33,652 bases of DNA from Gemmatimonadales bacterium (GCA_007692665.1 REBP01000079.1:1-33652); one strand, 5' to 3'. Numbered from the stretch's first letter, positions 15,222 to 24,152 are shown. Translations and numbers: made by a program. The notes: a model not told the origin generated them from the letters alone.

Positions 15222-15508
15222 CCGCGGCGGCGGGCTGGATCCTGGACGGGGTCGTCGTGGTCCTCCTGGTGGGGCTGGCCCTCCGCCTCCTGACAACCCG
15301 CGATCTCTTCGAGGCCATCGTCATGTTCGTCGCCTACGGCCTGGTCCTGGCGCTGGCGTGGATGCGGGTGGGTGCGGCCGACCTGGCCCTGGCCGAGGCG
15401 GCCCTCGGCGCGGGGGTCACCGGGGCGCTCTTCCTGAATGCCTGGCGCCGCCTCTCCGAACGCGCACGGGGTGCGCCTCCGGGCACCGCAGAAGGGGAGG
15501 GTTCGTGA
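15218..15508 (+). CDS. MbhD-like small subunit (homologous to part of the MrpA C-terminus)
   Basis: 96 residues from ATG 15218. Three predicted membrane segments; the core is LTTRDLFEAIVMFVAYGLVL, ALAWMRVGAADLALAEAALG and AGVTGALFLNAW. This is the DUF4040/MbhD module, which in canonical Mrp systems is fused into the C-terminal part of MrpA and in archaeal membrane-bound hydrogenases is the separate subunit MbhD. Here it is separate, as in Mbh. Overlaps: ATGA with mrpG, GTGA with the next gene. Confidence 0.87.
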   Translation: MTAAAGWILDGVVVVLLVGLALRLLTTRDLFEAIVMFVAYGLVLALAWMRVGAADLALAEAALGAGVTGALFLNAWRRLSERARGAPPGTAEGEGS

Positions 15509-16347
15509 GCACGCGTCCGAATCCCCTCCCCCGGCGGCCGCTCCTGCACGACGATGGATCCGGGGATCCGCCCCGGTGGACCCGGGTCGTGCTGGGCGTC
15601 ACCTCGGCCCTGGCGGCCCTGGTCCTGGGCGCCCTCCTCCTCGCCGCCCCCGACCGCGCACCCCTGCTCCCGGAACTGGTGCAGGCAAATCTCGACGCCA
15701 GCGGGGTCTCGAATCCCGTCACCGCCGTGCTCCTCAACTTCCGGAGCTACGACACGCTGCTCGAGGTCGTGGTCCTCATGGTCGCCATGGTCTCCGTCTG
15801 GTCCATGGACCGACGGAGCCGGGAGCTGACGCGCGAGGAGCGGCGCCTCGACGACCCGGTTCTCGAGGCACTGGCGCGCATCGTGGTGCCCCTCGCGGCG
15901 GTCACCGCCGTGTACCTGACCTGGGCAGGGGCGTCGGCGACCGGGGGTGCCTTCCAGGCCGGCGCCCTTCTCGCCGGCGCGGGGGTGCTCCTGGCCGCCG
16001 CCGGGCTCATGCGCCCTCCCACGGCCGCATGGGCTCCGGTCCGCCTGACCGTGGCGTCGGGGGTGTACCTCTTCGTGGCAGTGGGATTCGGCGTCATGCC
16101 CTGGACCGGGACCTTCCTCCAGTACCCGGAGCGCATGGCCTACCCCCTCATCCTCGGGATCGAGGCGGTGCTCACGGTGTCCATCGCGGTGGTCCTGGTG
16201 GAACTGTTCGTGGACGTGCCGGCCGTGCCCGACCCGGACCCCCGGCTGGACGGCGTCGACCCCACCGGTGACCCGCTGGGACGCCTCTTCGACCCGGAAC
16301 CCGTCGCCGGCGTGGAGCCCCTGCCGGCACCGGAGCCGCCGGCATGA
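15505..16347 (+). CDS. mrpB: MbhE-like module fused to MrpB (MnhB) domain
   Basis: 280 residues from GTG 15505. After a hydrophilic N-terminus and one membrane segment (VLGVTSALAALVLGALLL), residues 60-105 carry the MrpA-C-terminus/MbhE signature (SNPVTAVLLNFRSYDTLLEV, VVLMVAMVSVW). Residues about 125-240 are a MnhB domain (LEALARIVVPLAAVTAVYL, TGGAFQAGALLAGAGVLLAA, GVYLFVAVGFGVMPWTG). So what is MbhE plus MbhF in archaea is one polypeptide here. The acidic/proline-rich tail (PDPDPRLDGVDPTGDP) is extra. It overlaps mrpC by ATGA. Confidence 0.87.
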   Translation: MSTRPNPLPRRPLLHDDGSGDPPRWTRVVLGVTSALAALVLGALLLAAPDRAPLLPELVQANLDASGVSNPVTAVLLNFRSYDTLLEVVVLMVAMVSVWSMDRRSRELTREERRLDDPVLEALARIVVPLAAVTAVYLTWAGASATGGAFQAGALLAGAGVLLAAAGLMRPPTAAWAPVRLTVASGVYLFVAVGFGVMPWTGTFLQYPERMAYPLILGIEAVLTVSIAVVLVELFVDVPAVPDPDPRLDGVDPTGDPLGRLFDPEPVAGVEPLPAPEPPA

Positions 16348-16718
16348 CGCCGCTGGACCTCTACACACTGGCCGGGGCCGCGCTCTTCGTGCTGGGGATT
16401 CACGCGCTCATGGTTCGGGCGCACCTGGTCTGGAAGGTGCTCGGCTTCAACGTCGCGGGGGGCGGCATCTTCCTGGTCCTGCTGGCCGCATCGCCCCGCG
16501 TGGACCCGCTGGTGGCGGACCCGGTTCCGCAGGCCATGGTCCTCACCGGCATCGTCGTGGCGGTGGCTGCAACCGCCGTGGCTCTCGGCCTGGCGCTCCG
16601 GGTGACGTTCCGCACGGGCTCTCCCTTCCTGGTGGAGGAGGTCCATGCGGACCTGGAGGAGGAGCTGGAGGGGGAAGATGAGGACGAACCCGCCACCGGC
16701 GCCGCGGCGGAGTCGTGA
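16344..16718 (+). CDS. mrpC: Mrp/Mnh antiporter subunit C (NuoK/MbhG-like)
   Basis: 124 residues, three membrane segments: LYTLAGAALFVLGIHALMV, VLGFNVAGGGIFLVLLAAS and MVLTGIVVAVAATAVALGLALRV. The pattern DPVPQAMVLTGIVVAVAATA is typical of MrpC/NuoK. A strongly acidic tail (EEELEGEDEDEP) extends beyond the usual core. It overlaps the next gene by GTGA at 16715-16718. By homology with complex I NuoK it sits beside the antiporter subunits and helps couple them. Confidence 0.92.
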   Translation: MTPLDLYTLAGAALFVLGIHALMVRAHLVWKVLGFNVAGGGIFLVLLAASPRVDPLVADPVPQAMVLTGIVVAVAATAVALGLALRVTFRTGSPFLVEEVHADLEEELEGEDEDEPATGAAAES

Positions 16719-18244
16719 CGGACTCGACCCTCTTCGGGGTGGACCCGTCCCTGTTCGGGGTCGTGGCGGTCATGGGTCCCCTGGTGGGGGCCATGGTGGC
16801 CCTCCGGGGGACCCCCCGGTTCCTGCGCCTGGGGCTCGGGATCGGCGCCTTTTCGGCGCTCCTGGCCGCCGGCACGCTCTGGATCGCGCTGACCCGCCTG
16901 GATCCCGCCGGAGAGGTCGTCGTGCGGACCCTGTCCGGTGGGTGGGGAGCGCCCCTCGGCATCGAGCTCCGCGCCGACGGGTTTGCCGTGGTCATGCTCG
17001 CCATGACCGCCCTCGTGGGATGCGCGGTGAGCCTCTACAGCACGATCTACTTCGGCGACATCTCGTCGGAGAGGGTCCGGGAGTCCCCGGCGGGGCGCGG
17101 CGCCCGCTTCTTCGCGCCCCTCTGGCTCCTGGTGTGGACGGCGCTGAACGGGATCTACCTGTCGGCCGACCTGTTCAACCTCTACGTCCTGCTGGAGATC
17201 GTCGGGCTCGCCGCCGCCGCCATCGTGACGCTGGCCGTGACCGGAAAGGCCACGGTGGCCGGGCTGCGCTACCTGCTGGTCTCGCTGGTGGGCTCGCTCT
17301 TCTTCCTGATGGGCGTGGCCCTGCTCTACCTCGAAGTCGGCGTGCTCTCGCTCGCGGGGCTGGCCGAGGCCTCCCTCTCCGGTCCGCTCCCGGCGCTGGC
17401 CCTGGCCTTCATGACGGTGGGGATGGCGGCGAAGACGGCGCTCTTCCCCCTCCACGGGTGGCTGCCCCCGGCCCACGCCGCCGCCCCCGCCCCGGGAAGC
17501 GCCGTCCTCTCTGCGCTGGTGGTGAAGGGGTCGTTCTACATCATCGTGCGGCTCTGGGTGGACGTGTACGGGATCGGGCCGGGCGCCGGGGTTCTCACCC
17601 TCGGGGTGCTGGGCGGCGCTGCGATCCTGTGGGGGTCGGCCCTGGCCCTCCGGCAGAAGAGCCTGAAGCGGCTCATCGCCTATTCGACGGCCGCGCAGCT
17701 CGGCTACCTCTTCGTCATGTTCCCCCTCCTCGCATCCCCGGAAGGGACCGCATGGAACGCCGATGCCTGGGCCGGAGGGATCTACCACGCCCTCACCCAC
17801 GCGGTGGCCAAGGCCGCCATGTTCCTGGCCGCGGGCAGCATGACCTACGCCGTGGCCCGCGACGACCTGAAGGCCATTTCGGGGATCGCGCACCGGCTTC
17901 CCATGTCGTTCCTGGCCTTCGGCCTGGGGGGACTCGCGCTGGCGGGACTGCCCCCCACCGGGGGCTTCGTGGCCAAGTGGCTCCTCCTTCGCGCGGCGAT
18001 CGCGCAGGGGGGGTGGGGGTGGGCGGTCCTGCTGGTGCTGGGCGGGCTCCTGACGCTGGCCTACGTCATGAAGGTGCTCCGGTACGCCCTTGACCGCACC
18101 GACCCGCCGGAGGTCTTCCGGGCCGTGCCGCGCCGCATGGAATGGAGCGCGCTGGGACTCGGGGTGGTCGCGGTGGGCCTCGGGCTCCGGGGGCAGGAAA
18201 TCCTCCTCCTCCTCGAATCCGCCCTGCCGGGGGTGGGTCCATGA
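16715..18244 (+). CDS. mrpD: Mrp antiporter subunit D, first of three antiporter-type (ND2/4/5-like) subunits
   Basis: 509 residues from GTG 16715, about 14 membrane segments, Proton_antipo_M family. The residues of the hydrophilic proton axis are present: TM5 glutamate E161 (DLFNLYVLLEIVGL), TM7 K240 and H247 (MAAKTALFPLHGWLPPAHA), TM8 K271 (VVKGSFYII). Later come LKRLIAYSTAAQLGYL, HAVAKAAMFLAAGSM, and K in PPTGGFVAKWLLL. It is therefore expected to be a functional proton/cation path. The start overlaps the mrpC stop (GTGA), and its stop overlaps the next start (ATGA). Confidence 0.93.
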   Translation: MTDSTLFGVDPSLFGVVAVMGPLVGAMVALRGTPRFLRLGLGIGAFSALLAAGTLWIALTRLDPAGEVVVRTLSGGWGAPLGIELRADGFAVVMLAMTALVGCAVSLYSTIYFGDISSERVRESPAGRGARFFAPLWLLVWTALNGIYLSADLFNLYVLLEIVGLAAAAIVTLAVTGKATVAGLRYLLVSLVGSLFFLMGVALLYLEVGVLSLAGLAEASLSGPLPALALAFMTVGMAAKTALFPLHGWLPPAHAAAPAPGSAVLSALVVKGSFYIIVRLWVDVYGIGPGAGVLTLGVLGGAAILWGSALALRQKSLKRLIAYSTAAQLGYLFVMFPLLASPEGTAWNADAWAGGIYHALTHAVAKAAMFLAAGSMTYAVARDDLKAISGIAHRLPMSFLAFGLGGLALAGLPPTGGFVAKWLLLRAAIAQGGWGWAVLLVLGGLLTLAYVMKVLRYALDRTDPPEVFRAVPRRMEWSALGLGVVAVGLGLRGQEILLLLESALPGVGP

Positions 18245-19770
18245 CCCCCGCGACCCCCATGGCGCCGCTCGTCGCCTGGGAGGCCCTCCCGCTGGCGGTG
18301 CTCCTGAGCTCGCTCCTGCCGGGGATCGGGATCATGCTCCTGGCGGAGGAGCAGCGGCGGCTCCGAACCTGGCTGAACCTCGGCGGCGCCCTCCTCAAGC
18401 TCGTGTTCGTGGGGCTCCTGCTGCAGGGCGTGGCGGCGGGGGGGAGCTACGCCTGGCGGCTGCAGGTGGTGCCGGGGCTGGAGTTCTCCCTCGTGGGTGA
18501 TGCGCTGGCCCTCCTCTTCGTGACGCTCTCGGCGGTGCTCTGGCTCCTGACCACCGTGTACGCCATCGGGTACCTGGAGGGGGGGGCGAACCGACGCCGG
18601 TTCTTCTCCTTCTTCAGCCTCTGCGTGACGGCCACCACCGGGATCGCCATGGCCGGCGACCTCTTCACCTTCGTCTTCTTCTTCGAGGCGCTGACCTGGG
18701 CCACCTACCCGCTGGTGGTGCACGTGGGGACGCCGGCCGCCATCGAGGCGGGGCGGCGCTACCTGGTCTACACCCTCGTGTCCGGGGCCGTGCTGGTGCT
18801 GGGGGCGGTCTGGTTCCAGGTGGAGACGGGAGGCGTGGCCTTCGGATCCGGGGGGGTGGTGGATGCCGCAGCGGCCGCCGAGGCGCCCGGGCGCTACCTG
18901 GCCATCTTCCTGGTGCTCCTGGCGGGGCTCTCGGTGAAGGCCGCCCTCTTCCCGGTGCACGGCTGGCTCCCGGTGGCCATGGTGGCGCCGGCCCCGGTGA
19001 GCGCCCTCCTGCACGCCGTGGCCGTGGTGAAGGCCGGGGCCTTCGGGGTGACCCGCCTCCTCCACTCCCTCTTCGGCATCGAGCTGGCGTGGGACATCGG
19101 GGCGGCGGGGATCGTGGCGGCGCTCGCGGCCTTCACGATCCTCTACGGCTCCGTGCGCGCGCTGGCCCAGGACGACCTGAAGCGCCTCCTCGCCTTCAGC
19201 ACCGTGAGCCAGCTTTCGTATATCGCGCTCGGCGTGGCGCTTCTCACCCCCACGGGGCAGATCGGGGGGCTCGTGCACCTGGTGCACCAGGGCATCATGA
19301 AGATCACGCTCTTCTTCTGCGCCGGGCTCCTGGCCGAGACGGTGGGGGTGAAGAAGATCAGCGAAATGGGGGGCGTGGCGCGACGCATGCCGGTGACCAT
19401 GATGTGCTTCTCGGTGGCCGCCCTGGGCATGATCGGGATCCCGCCGGTGGCAGGCTTCCTGTCCAAGTGGTACCTCGGGGTCGGGGCGCTCGAGGCCGGG
19501 CTCCCCTGGGTGGTGGGGGTGCTCCTGGTCTCGAGCCTCCTGAACGCGGCCTACTTCCTCCCGGTGATCCGGACTGCGTTCCTGGATGCGCCGGCCTCCG
19601 ACGTGGCGTGGAAGTCGGGCGGGAGACCCCGCCGCCTCGAGGCCGACTGGCGGCTCCTCGTGCCCACCGTGCTGGTGGCCCTGCTGTCGCTTCTGAGCGG
19701 GGTCTTCGGCGGGTGGGCCTGGAGCCCCCTCGGATGGACGGAGTTCATCGTGGCGCAGGGAGAACTCTGA
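18241..19770 (+). CDS. Second MrpD-like antiporter subunit
   Basis: 509 residues from ATG 18241 (ATGA overlap). Proton_antipo_M family with all expected charged residues: E149 (DLFTFVFFFEALTW), K233 and H240 (VKAALFPVHGWLPVAM), K264 (AVAVVKAGAFGV). Also DLKRLLAFSTVSQLSYI, HQGIMKITLFFCAG and PPVAGFLSKWYLG. Closest in feel to NuoM/MbhH-type subunits. Two full-length intact antiporter subunits in a row suggest either a two-channel pump or duplication. The stop overlaps the next start as TGATG. Confidence 0.92.
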   Translation: MTPATPMAPLVAWEALPLAVLLSSLLPGIGIMLLAEEQRRLRTWLNLGGALLKLVFVGLLLQGVAAGGSYAWRLQVVPGLEFSLVGDALALLFVTLSAVLWLLTTVYAIGYLEGGANRRRFFSFFSLCVTATTGIAMAGDLFTFVFFFEALTWATYPLVVHVGTPAAIEAGRRYLVYTLVSGAVLVLGAVWFQVETGGVAFGSGGVVDAAAAAEAPGRYLAIFLVLLAGLSVKAALFPVHGWLPVAMVAPAPVSALLHAVAVVKAGAFGVTRLLHSLFGIELAWDIGAAGIVAALAAFTILYGSVRALAQDDLKRLLAFSTVSQLSYIALGVALLTPTGQIGGLVHLVHQGIMKITLFFCAGLLAETVGVKKISEMGGVARRMPVTMMCFSVAALGMIGIPPVAGFLSKWYLGVGALEAGLPWVVGVLLVSSLLNAAYFLPVIRTAFLDAPASDVAWKSGGRPRRLEADWRLLVPTVLVALLSLLSGVFGGWAWSPLGWTEFIVAQGEL

Positions 19771-21653
19771 TGCCGACCGGCGCGGATCCCGGGGGCCTCG
19801 GGGCGCTGTCCGTCATGGCACTGGCCATCCTGACGTGGGCGGCGGTGGGGATCCCCGCGGCGATTGCACTGGCGTGGGCGGTCCGGCCTCTCCGCCCCGT
19901 GGTCATCGCCCTGGCGCCGGTGGCGGCGGTTCCGGCAGGGGTCCTGGCCGCCGTGCACCTGGGGGCCTGGTGGACGCTGCCGCGGGTGGACGCGCCCTCG
20001 CTCTTCCTGGGGCTCAGCTTCGAGGTGGACCTCCTGGGCGGGGCGTTCCTCGCCCTCGCCGCCTTCCTCTGGACCGCCGCCGGGGTGTACGCCCGGAGCT
20101 ACCACCGGGAGGATCCCCGCCGGGGGGCCTTCTTCGGATTCTTCGCCGCCACCATGGCCGGGAACATGGGACTCGTCCTGGCCGCCGACCTGCTCACCTT
20201 CTACCTCTGCTTTGCCATCATGACGCTGGCGGGATGGGGGCTCGTGGTGCACGACCGCAGTGCCGCCGCGCTCCGGGCCGGCCGGGTCTACATCATCCTC
20301 GCACTCCTGGGCGAGGTGGCGATCCTTGCCGGGCTCTTCTCGCTGGCGGCGGCCGCCGGGGGGGGACTCCCCACGGGCCTCGACCTCACGGAATCGTGGG
20401 GAGCGCTCGGGGGCACGGCCCCCCTCGTGGCCGGGCTCGTCGTGGCGGGATTCGGCGTGAAGGCGGGGCTCCTTCCCCTCCACATGTGGCTTCCCCTCGC
20501 CCACCCGGTGGCGCCCACGGCGGCGAGCGCGCTGCTCAGCGGCGTCATGGTCAAGGCGGGGGTCCTGGGGTGGATCCGGATCCTTCCGGCGGGAGGCGAG
20601 GTGCTCCTCCCGGGTGTGGGCGAGACCCTCGTGGTGCTCGGCATCGCGGGGGCGTTTCACGGGGTGGTGGTGGGGCTCGCGCAGGACAATCCCAAGACCG
20701 TGCTCGCCTATTCGAGCGTGAGCCAGCTGGGCTACCTGACGGTGGGGACCGGGCTCCTGGCCCTCCTCCCCGGGGCGAGACCCCTGGTCCTCGGGGGGAT
20801 CCTTCTCTACGCCCTGCACCACGGCGTGGCGAAGGCCGCCCTCTTCCTCTCGGTGGGGCTGGCCCAGCGCATGCCGCCCGGGGACCGGAGGTGGCGGCGG
20901 GCACTCGGGGTGCTGGTGCTCCTCCCGGCGCTGGCCCTCGCCGGGGCGCCCCTCACCTCGGGGATCATCGCGAAGGGGGCGCTCAAGCAGGGGCTCGGCG
21001 AACTCGGCGGAAGCTGGTACGCGGTGATCGATCCGCTCCTCCTGCTCGCGGCCTTCGGAACGACGCTCCTCCTCGCGCGGTTCTGGGTGGTCCTGGCGGC
21101 GGTGGTGGAGGCCCGGCATGCCGAGGCCGCGGAGACTCACCCGTCCGAGGCTGACCCCCCCCCTCCGCCCTGGGGCCTCGTCCTCCCCCTCGGGTGTGTC
21201 GTGCTTGCCGCTGCGTCCGCCCCGGCCTGGCTCGGTGTCCTTCCCTTTCCCCCGGGCACGCGGGAGGCGCTGGGCGGGCAGCTGCCCGGAGTCCTTGCGG
21301 ACGCCGTCGGCGCCGTTCTGCCCATCGGGGCCGGCATCGCGCTTGCCCTTCTGATGGTCCGAAGCGCCGGGTCCGAACGGCCCGGGGCCGCTTTGGCCGC
21401 CGTCGCCCGCCTCCGCATTCCCCCTGGAGACCTGGTCGTGCTCTTCGAGCTGCTCCTCGCGCGCCGACCGGGCGCGGCGGGAGCCGTGTCCGTGCTCACC
21501 CAGCGGACCGGCAAGGCCATGGCCGCTCTCGAGGCCGCCGTCGTTCGGCTGCACGGGGGGCTCGAGCGGCAGGACCTGGTGCTCATGCGGGGCCCGGTAT
21601 TCGGGGCCCTGCTGTTCGGGCTCGTGGTCGTCCTGGCCCTCGCTCTCCGGTAG
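19770..21653 (+). CDS. Third antiporter-like subunit with C-terminal extension, lacks TM5 glutamate
   Basis: 627 residues from ATG 19770. Proton_antipo_M core: DLLTFYLCFAIMTLAGWG near 140-157; K231 and H238 in VKAGLLPLHMWLPLAHPVAP; K262 in GVMVKAGVLGW; NPKTVLAYSSVSQLGYL; HHGVAKAALFLSVG; and K in APLTSGIIAKGALKQ. Aligned on the ADL motif, alanine A149 occupies the position of the essential glutamate found in both neighbours (E161, E149). The C-terminal 170 residues add a Pro-rich loop and several more membrane segments. This recalls NuoL/MrpA-type subunits, with a last helix near 605-625. It closes the operon 36 bp from the convergent outer-membrane gene; no terminator hairpin is obvious in that gap. 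Confidence 0.9.
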   Translation: MPTGADPGGLGALSVMALAILTWAAVGIPAAIALAWAVRPLRPVVIALAPVAAVPAGVLAAVHLGAWWTLPRVDAPSLFLGLSFEVDLLGGAFLALAAFLWTAAGVYARSYHREDPRRGAFFGFFAATMAGNMGLVLAADLLTFYLCFAIMTLAGWGLVVHDRSAAALRAGRVYIILALLGEVAILAGLFSLAAAAGGGLPTGLDLTESWGALGGTAPLVAGLVVAGFGVKAGLLPLHMWLPLAHPVAPTAASALLSGVMVKAGVLGWIRILPAGGEVLLPGVGETLVVLGIAGAFHGVVVGLAQDNPKTVLAYSSVSQLGYLTVGTGLLALLPGARPLVLGGILLYALHHGVAKAALFLSVGLAQRMPPGDRRWRRALGVLVLLPALALAGAPLTSGIIAKGALKQGLGELGGSWYAVIDPLLLLAAFGTTLLLARFWVVLAAVVEARHAEAAETHPSEADPPPPPWGLVLPLGCVVLAAASAPAWLGVLPFPPGTREALGGQLPGVLADAVGAVLPIGAGIALALLMVRSAGSERPGAALAAVARLRIPPGDLVVLFELLLARRPGAAGAVSVLTQRTGKAMAALEAAVVRLHGGLERQDLVLMRGPVFGALLFGLVVVLALALR

Positions 21654-21689
21654 GGCGGCAGGAGACTTCCAGCGACCAGGCGATCCCGG

Positions 21690-23963
21690 TCAGAGCCCGG
21701 CGCCGAGCCGCACGTAGGCTCGAAGTCCCCCGCCCCGGATCCCGTGGGCCAGGTCGATCCGGAGCGAATGGTCGTAAAGGGAAAGCCCGATCCCCACGCC
21801 ACCCACCGGCCGCGAAGCACCCGGTTCGCTCGATCCCGCCCATCCGGCATCCGCGAACGCCGCGAGTCCCAGGGCCGGACCGCCCCTCAGGAGTTCCCCC
21901 CGAACCAGGTACATCCTCTCGCCACGGAGCACCGCCGGATCCTGCCCCCTCACGGTGGCCGCGCCACCGATCTGCCAGAGGCGCTGAATCGGCAGGTCGC
22001 CAGGCCCCAGCCCCGCCGAAACCGCGAGTCCGGCCTGGATATCGCCCGGGAGCGGGTACTGAAGGGTGGCCCGGACCATGGGGCGCCCGAAGGTCCGGTC
22101 CCCGGTCTCGCCGTGGAGGAGGAGTTCTCCATCCATGCGCAGCTTCGACCGGTCGTCGCCCCGGAACCGTCGGAGGGCGAGCGTCACGCCCACCTGGTCG
22201 ATGGCCTCTGCCCGGAGGTTGGGGCGGGTCTCGAAATCGCTGTCGACGAGCGCGCGGAGGCTGGCCTGCGTTCCCACCTCGAGAGGCTGCTGCCGTTCGG
22301 CGAAAAGCCGCATCTCCCAGGGCTGAGCCCGCGCCACGGGGGGACCCAGGCGCAGGTCCACGCCGGTGGCGCGGAAATAGTCGTTCTCGTCCCGGCCCAG
22401 GATCAGACTGCTGAGGGAGCCCGCCGGAGAGAAGGGGTGGGAAGGTACGGCGGTGGCGACAACCTCCCGGTAGCCACCCCCCTCCACCAGCAGGCGCGCC
22501 GTTGACCGCGCACCCGCGATCCGGCCGCCCCACTCGAGGGACGTGCCCGTCCGAAGCTCCCCGCGGAGGTCCAGGGGGCCCAGCGGGAGCGTGGCCCGGG
22601 CGGCCGCCGACACCCCCTCCACCCGGTTGAACCGGATCGCGTCCACCGGGAGAAGCTGGACCCGAGGGGGAGCGAAGCCCCAGGGAACCGTCGGCAGCCT
22701 GCTGACCATGTCCGCAAGCGCGGCGCGTTCTCCCGGTCCGAGCGGGCCTTCGTCCGCGTCGTGGATGTCCCAGTCGAAGGCGTCGGCCAGGGCGAGATTG
22801 CCCTCGGCCCGGGACACGATGACGGCGCGGTCGCATCCGCCGGGTCCGATCCCACCGGGCCCGATCCCGGTGGTGTCCGCCGCCGAGCGTTCGGCCGCCC
22901 GCTCGGCCGCCCGCTCGGCTGACCGCCCCCATGCCTCCTCCCATGTGGAGTCGGCGGGGATCGGGCCGCCACTCCGGAGCGCGATGACCCCCGAGTACAC
23001 CGACCGGCATGGACGCATCCCCTCCTCGAACGCCCGAAGCTCCTCTCCCGGGGCACTGCCCTGCACCTGGTATTCCCCGTACCGACGCTCGTAGGCCACG
23101 GGGAATCGGAAGCCGGGGGCATGGACCACGCCCCGGGCGACGAGGCTCCGGGGCAGCCACCACTCCAGGTCCCACAGCCCGTACTCGATGGCGATGTGGT
23201 CGACCTCGAGCGTCACCTCCGGCTGGAGAAACGACACGCTGGAGCCGGACGCCGACCGGGGACGACTGAGCCGGAACCCGGCTCTCACGACCGCGTGGGT
23301 GTCCGCATCCAGCCAGAAGGCGCCGTTGATCAGCCTGGGGTCGGCCCGCCTCGCCGTGATCAGGAGTTCCAGCAGCCGCACCTCGCGGCCGTCGGGGAGC
23401 CGGATCACCGTGGAGTCTCCGCTCGCGAAACGGTAATGCGCCTCGCCGCCCGGCCCCAGGGGGTTGAGAATGACCGTGGAGTCCAGTCGGAGAAGCATCT
23501 CCGAGTCCATGGGGTCGAACGCGAGCGCGGGGACCATGGCGGCAAGGCTGGCGGGCGGAACGCCCACCTCGCTGCTCGCCATGGGCTGGACTTCACGCGC
23601 GCCCCTCACCTCCACCCGCAACGTGTCGGGTGACCACTCGATGTGCGTGGCCGTCTCGCGCCGGAAAACGAGTTTCTCCACACCGGCGAACCGTGCCCGG
23701 ATCGAGGTTCGCTCGTTCACGTCGACCTCGTAGCGCGAGATGCGCAGGTCGACGGTTGCGCGGCGGATGCGGGCCAGGTCCACGAGCTCCCGGGCGCCGG
23801 GGTCCGCGAAGGCGTCGGACCTGCCGGCGCTGGTCTCCTGTGCCTGAAGCCCGGCCCCTGCAACGGGTCCGAGGAGGACGACCGCCAGCCCCGCAACCAG
23901 GGTGGCGCCCGGGACGAGACGGAGTCTCCGGCGTCGGGCACCGGGGATGGTGTTGTCGCTCAT
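21690..23963 (-). CDS. Large outer-membrane beta-barrel protein (BamA/ShlB-like C-terminus)
   Basis: 757 residues from ATG 23963. Arg-rich signal peptide (GARRRRLRLVPGATLVAG, cleavage near residue 42, GLQAQ). The periplasmic half (45-340) has beta-strand-rich sequence of the type seen in outer-membrane proteins that process or carry lipid or polypeptide (ALAFDPMDSEMLLRLDST, WLDADTHAVVRAGFRLSRP, WDLEWWLPRSLVARG). Residues near 345-375 are low complexity (AERAAERAAERS, GIGPGGIGPGG). The C-terminal half is a barrel ending RIDLAHGIRGGGLRAYVRLG and a final Leu, with FADAGWA and GVGIGLSL as in surface-antigen (D15) barrels. It has no POTRA pattern that I can recognise. It follows the small barrel gene on the same strand after 189 bp and may be separately transcribed. 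Confidence 0.75.
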   Translation of the reverse strand: MSDNTIPGARRRRLRLVPGATLVAGLAVVLLGPVAGAGLQAQETSAGRSDAFADPGARELVDLARIRRATVDLRISRYEVDVNERTSIRARFAGVEKLVFRRETATHIEWSPDTLRVEVRGAREVQPMASSEVGVPPASLAAMVPALAFDPMDSEMLLRLDSTVILNPLGPGGEAHYRFASGDSTVIRLPDGREVRLLELLITARRADPRLINGAFWLDADTHAVVRAGFRLSRPRSASGSSVSFLQPEVTLEVDHIAIEYGLWDLEWWLPRSLVARGVVHAPGFRFPVAYERRYGEYQVQGSAPGEELRAFEEGMRPCRSVYSGVIALRSGGPIPADSTWEEAWGRSAERAAERAAERSAADTTGIGPGGIGPGGCDRAVIVSRAEGNLALADAFDWDIHDADEGPLGPGERAALADMVSRLPTVPWGFAPPRVQLLPVDAIRFNRVEGVSAAARATLPLGPLDLRGELRTGTSLEWGGRIAGARSTARLLVEGGGYREVVATAVPSHPFSPAGSLSSLILGRDENDYFRATGVDLRLGPPVARAQPWEMRLFAERQQPLEVGTQASLRALVDSDFETRPNLRAEAIDQVGVTLALRRFRGDDRSKLRMDGELLLHGETGDRTFGRPMVRATLQYPLPGDIQAGLAVSAGLGPGDLPIQRLWQIGGAATVRGQDPAVLRGERMYLVRGELLRGGPALGLAAFADAGWAGSSEPGASRPVGGVGIGLSLYDHSLRIDLAHGIRGGGLRAYVRLGAGL
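22840..22926. repeat. Short coding tandem repeats in the large barrel gene
   Basis: CCGGGTCCGATCCCA (22840-22854) is repeated with two changes at 22855-22869. TCGGCCGCCCGC is present twice exactly (22891-22902, 22903-22914) and once diverged (22915-22926). They encode the GIGPG and AERA repeats of the linker between the periplasmic and barrel halves. Confidence 0.7.
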
Positions 23964-24013
23964 GGGACCCGGCGCATCCTTTGCCTCTCGGCGGAGTTGT
24001 ACGGCCTCTTCGG

Positions 24014-24036
24014 GGAGCCGGAAGGGTTCGGGCTCC
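24014..24036. terminator. Hairpin between the small and large barrel genes, possible terminator or attenuator
   Basis: GGAGCC (24014-24019) pairs with GGCTCC (24031-24036), with GAA/TTC continuing inside around a GGG loop. There is no T-run on either strand, so factor-independent termination is doubtful. It lies in the 189-bp gap between stop 24153 and start 23963 on the minus strand. Confidence 0.25.
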
Positions 24037-24152
24037 GGCGTCCCTGTCTGGGGGAAGCACCCAGGCGCTCCACCATGTCCGGTCGGGACCCTCCCCTGCT
24101 GCTACGTGATTGCCGAGCCGGTTTCTTCAGGGCCGCTGTGCAGCCGCACTCA

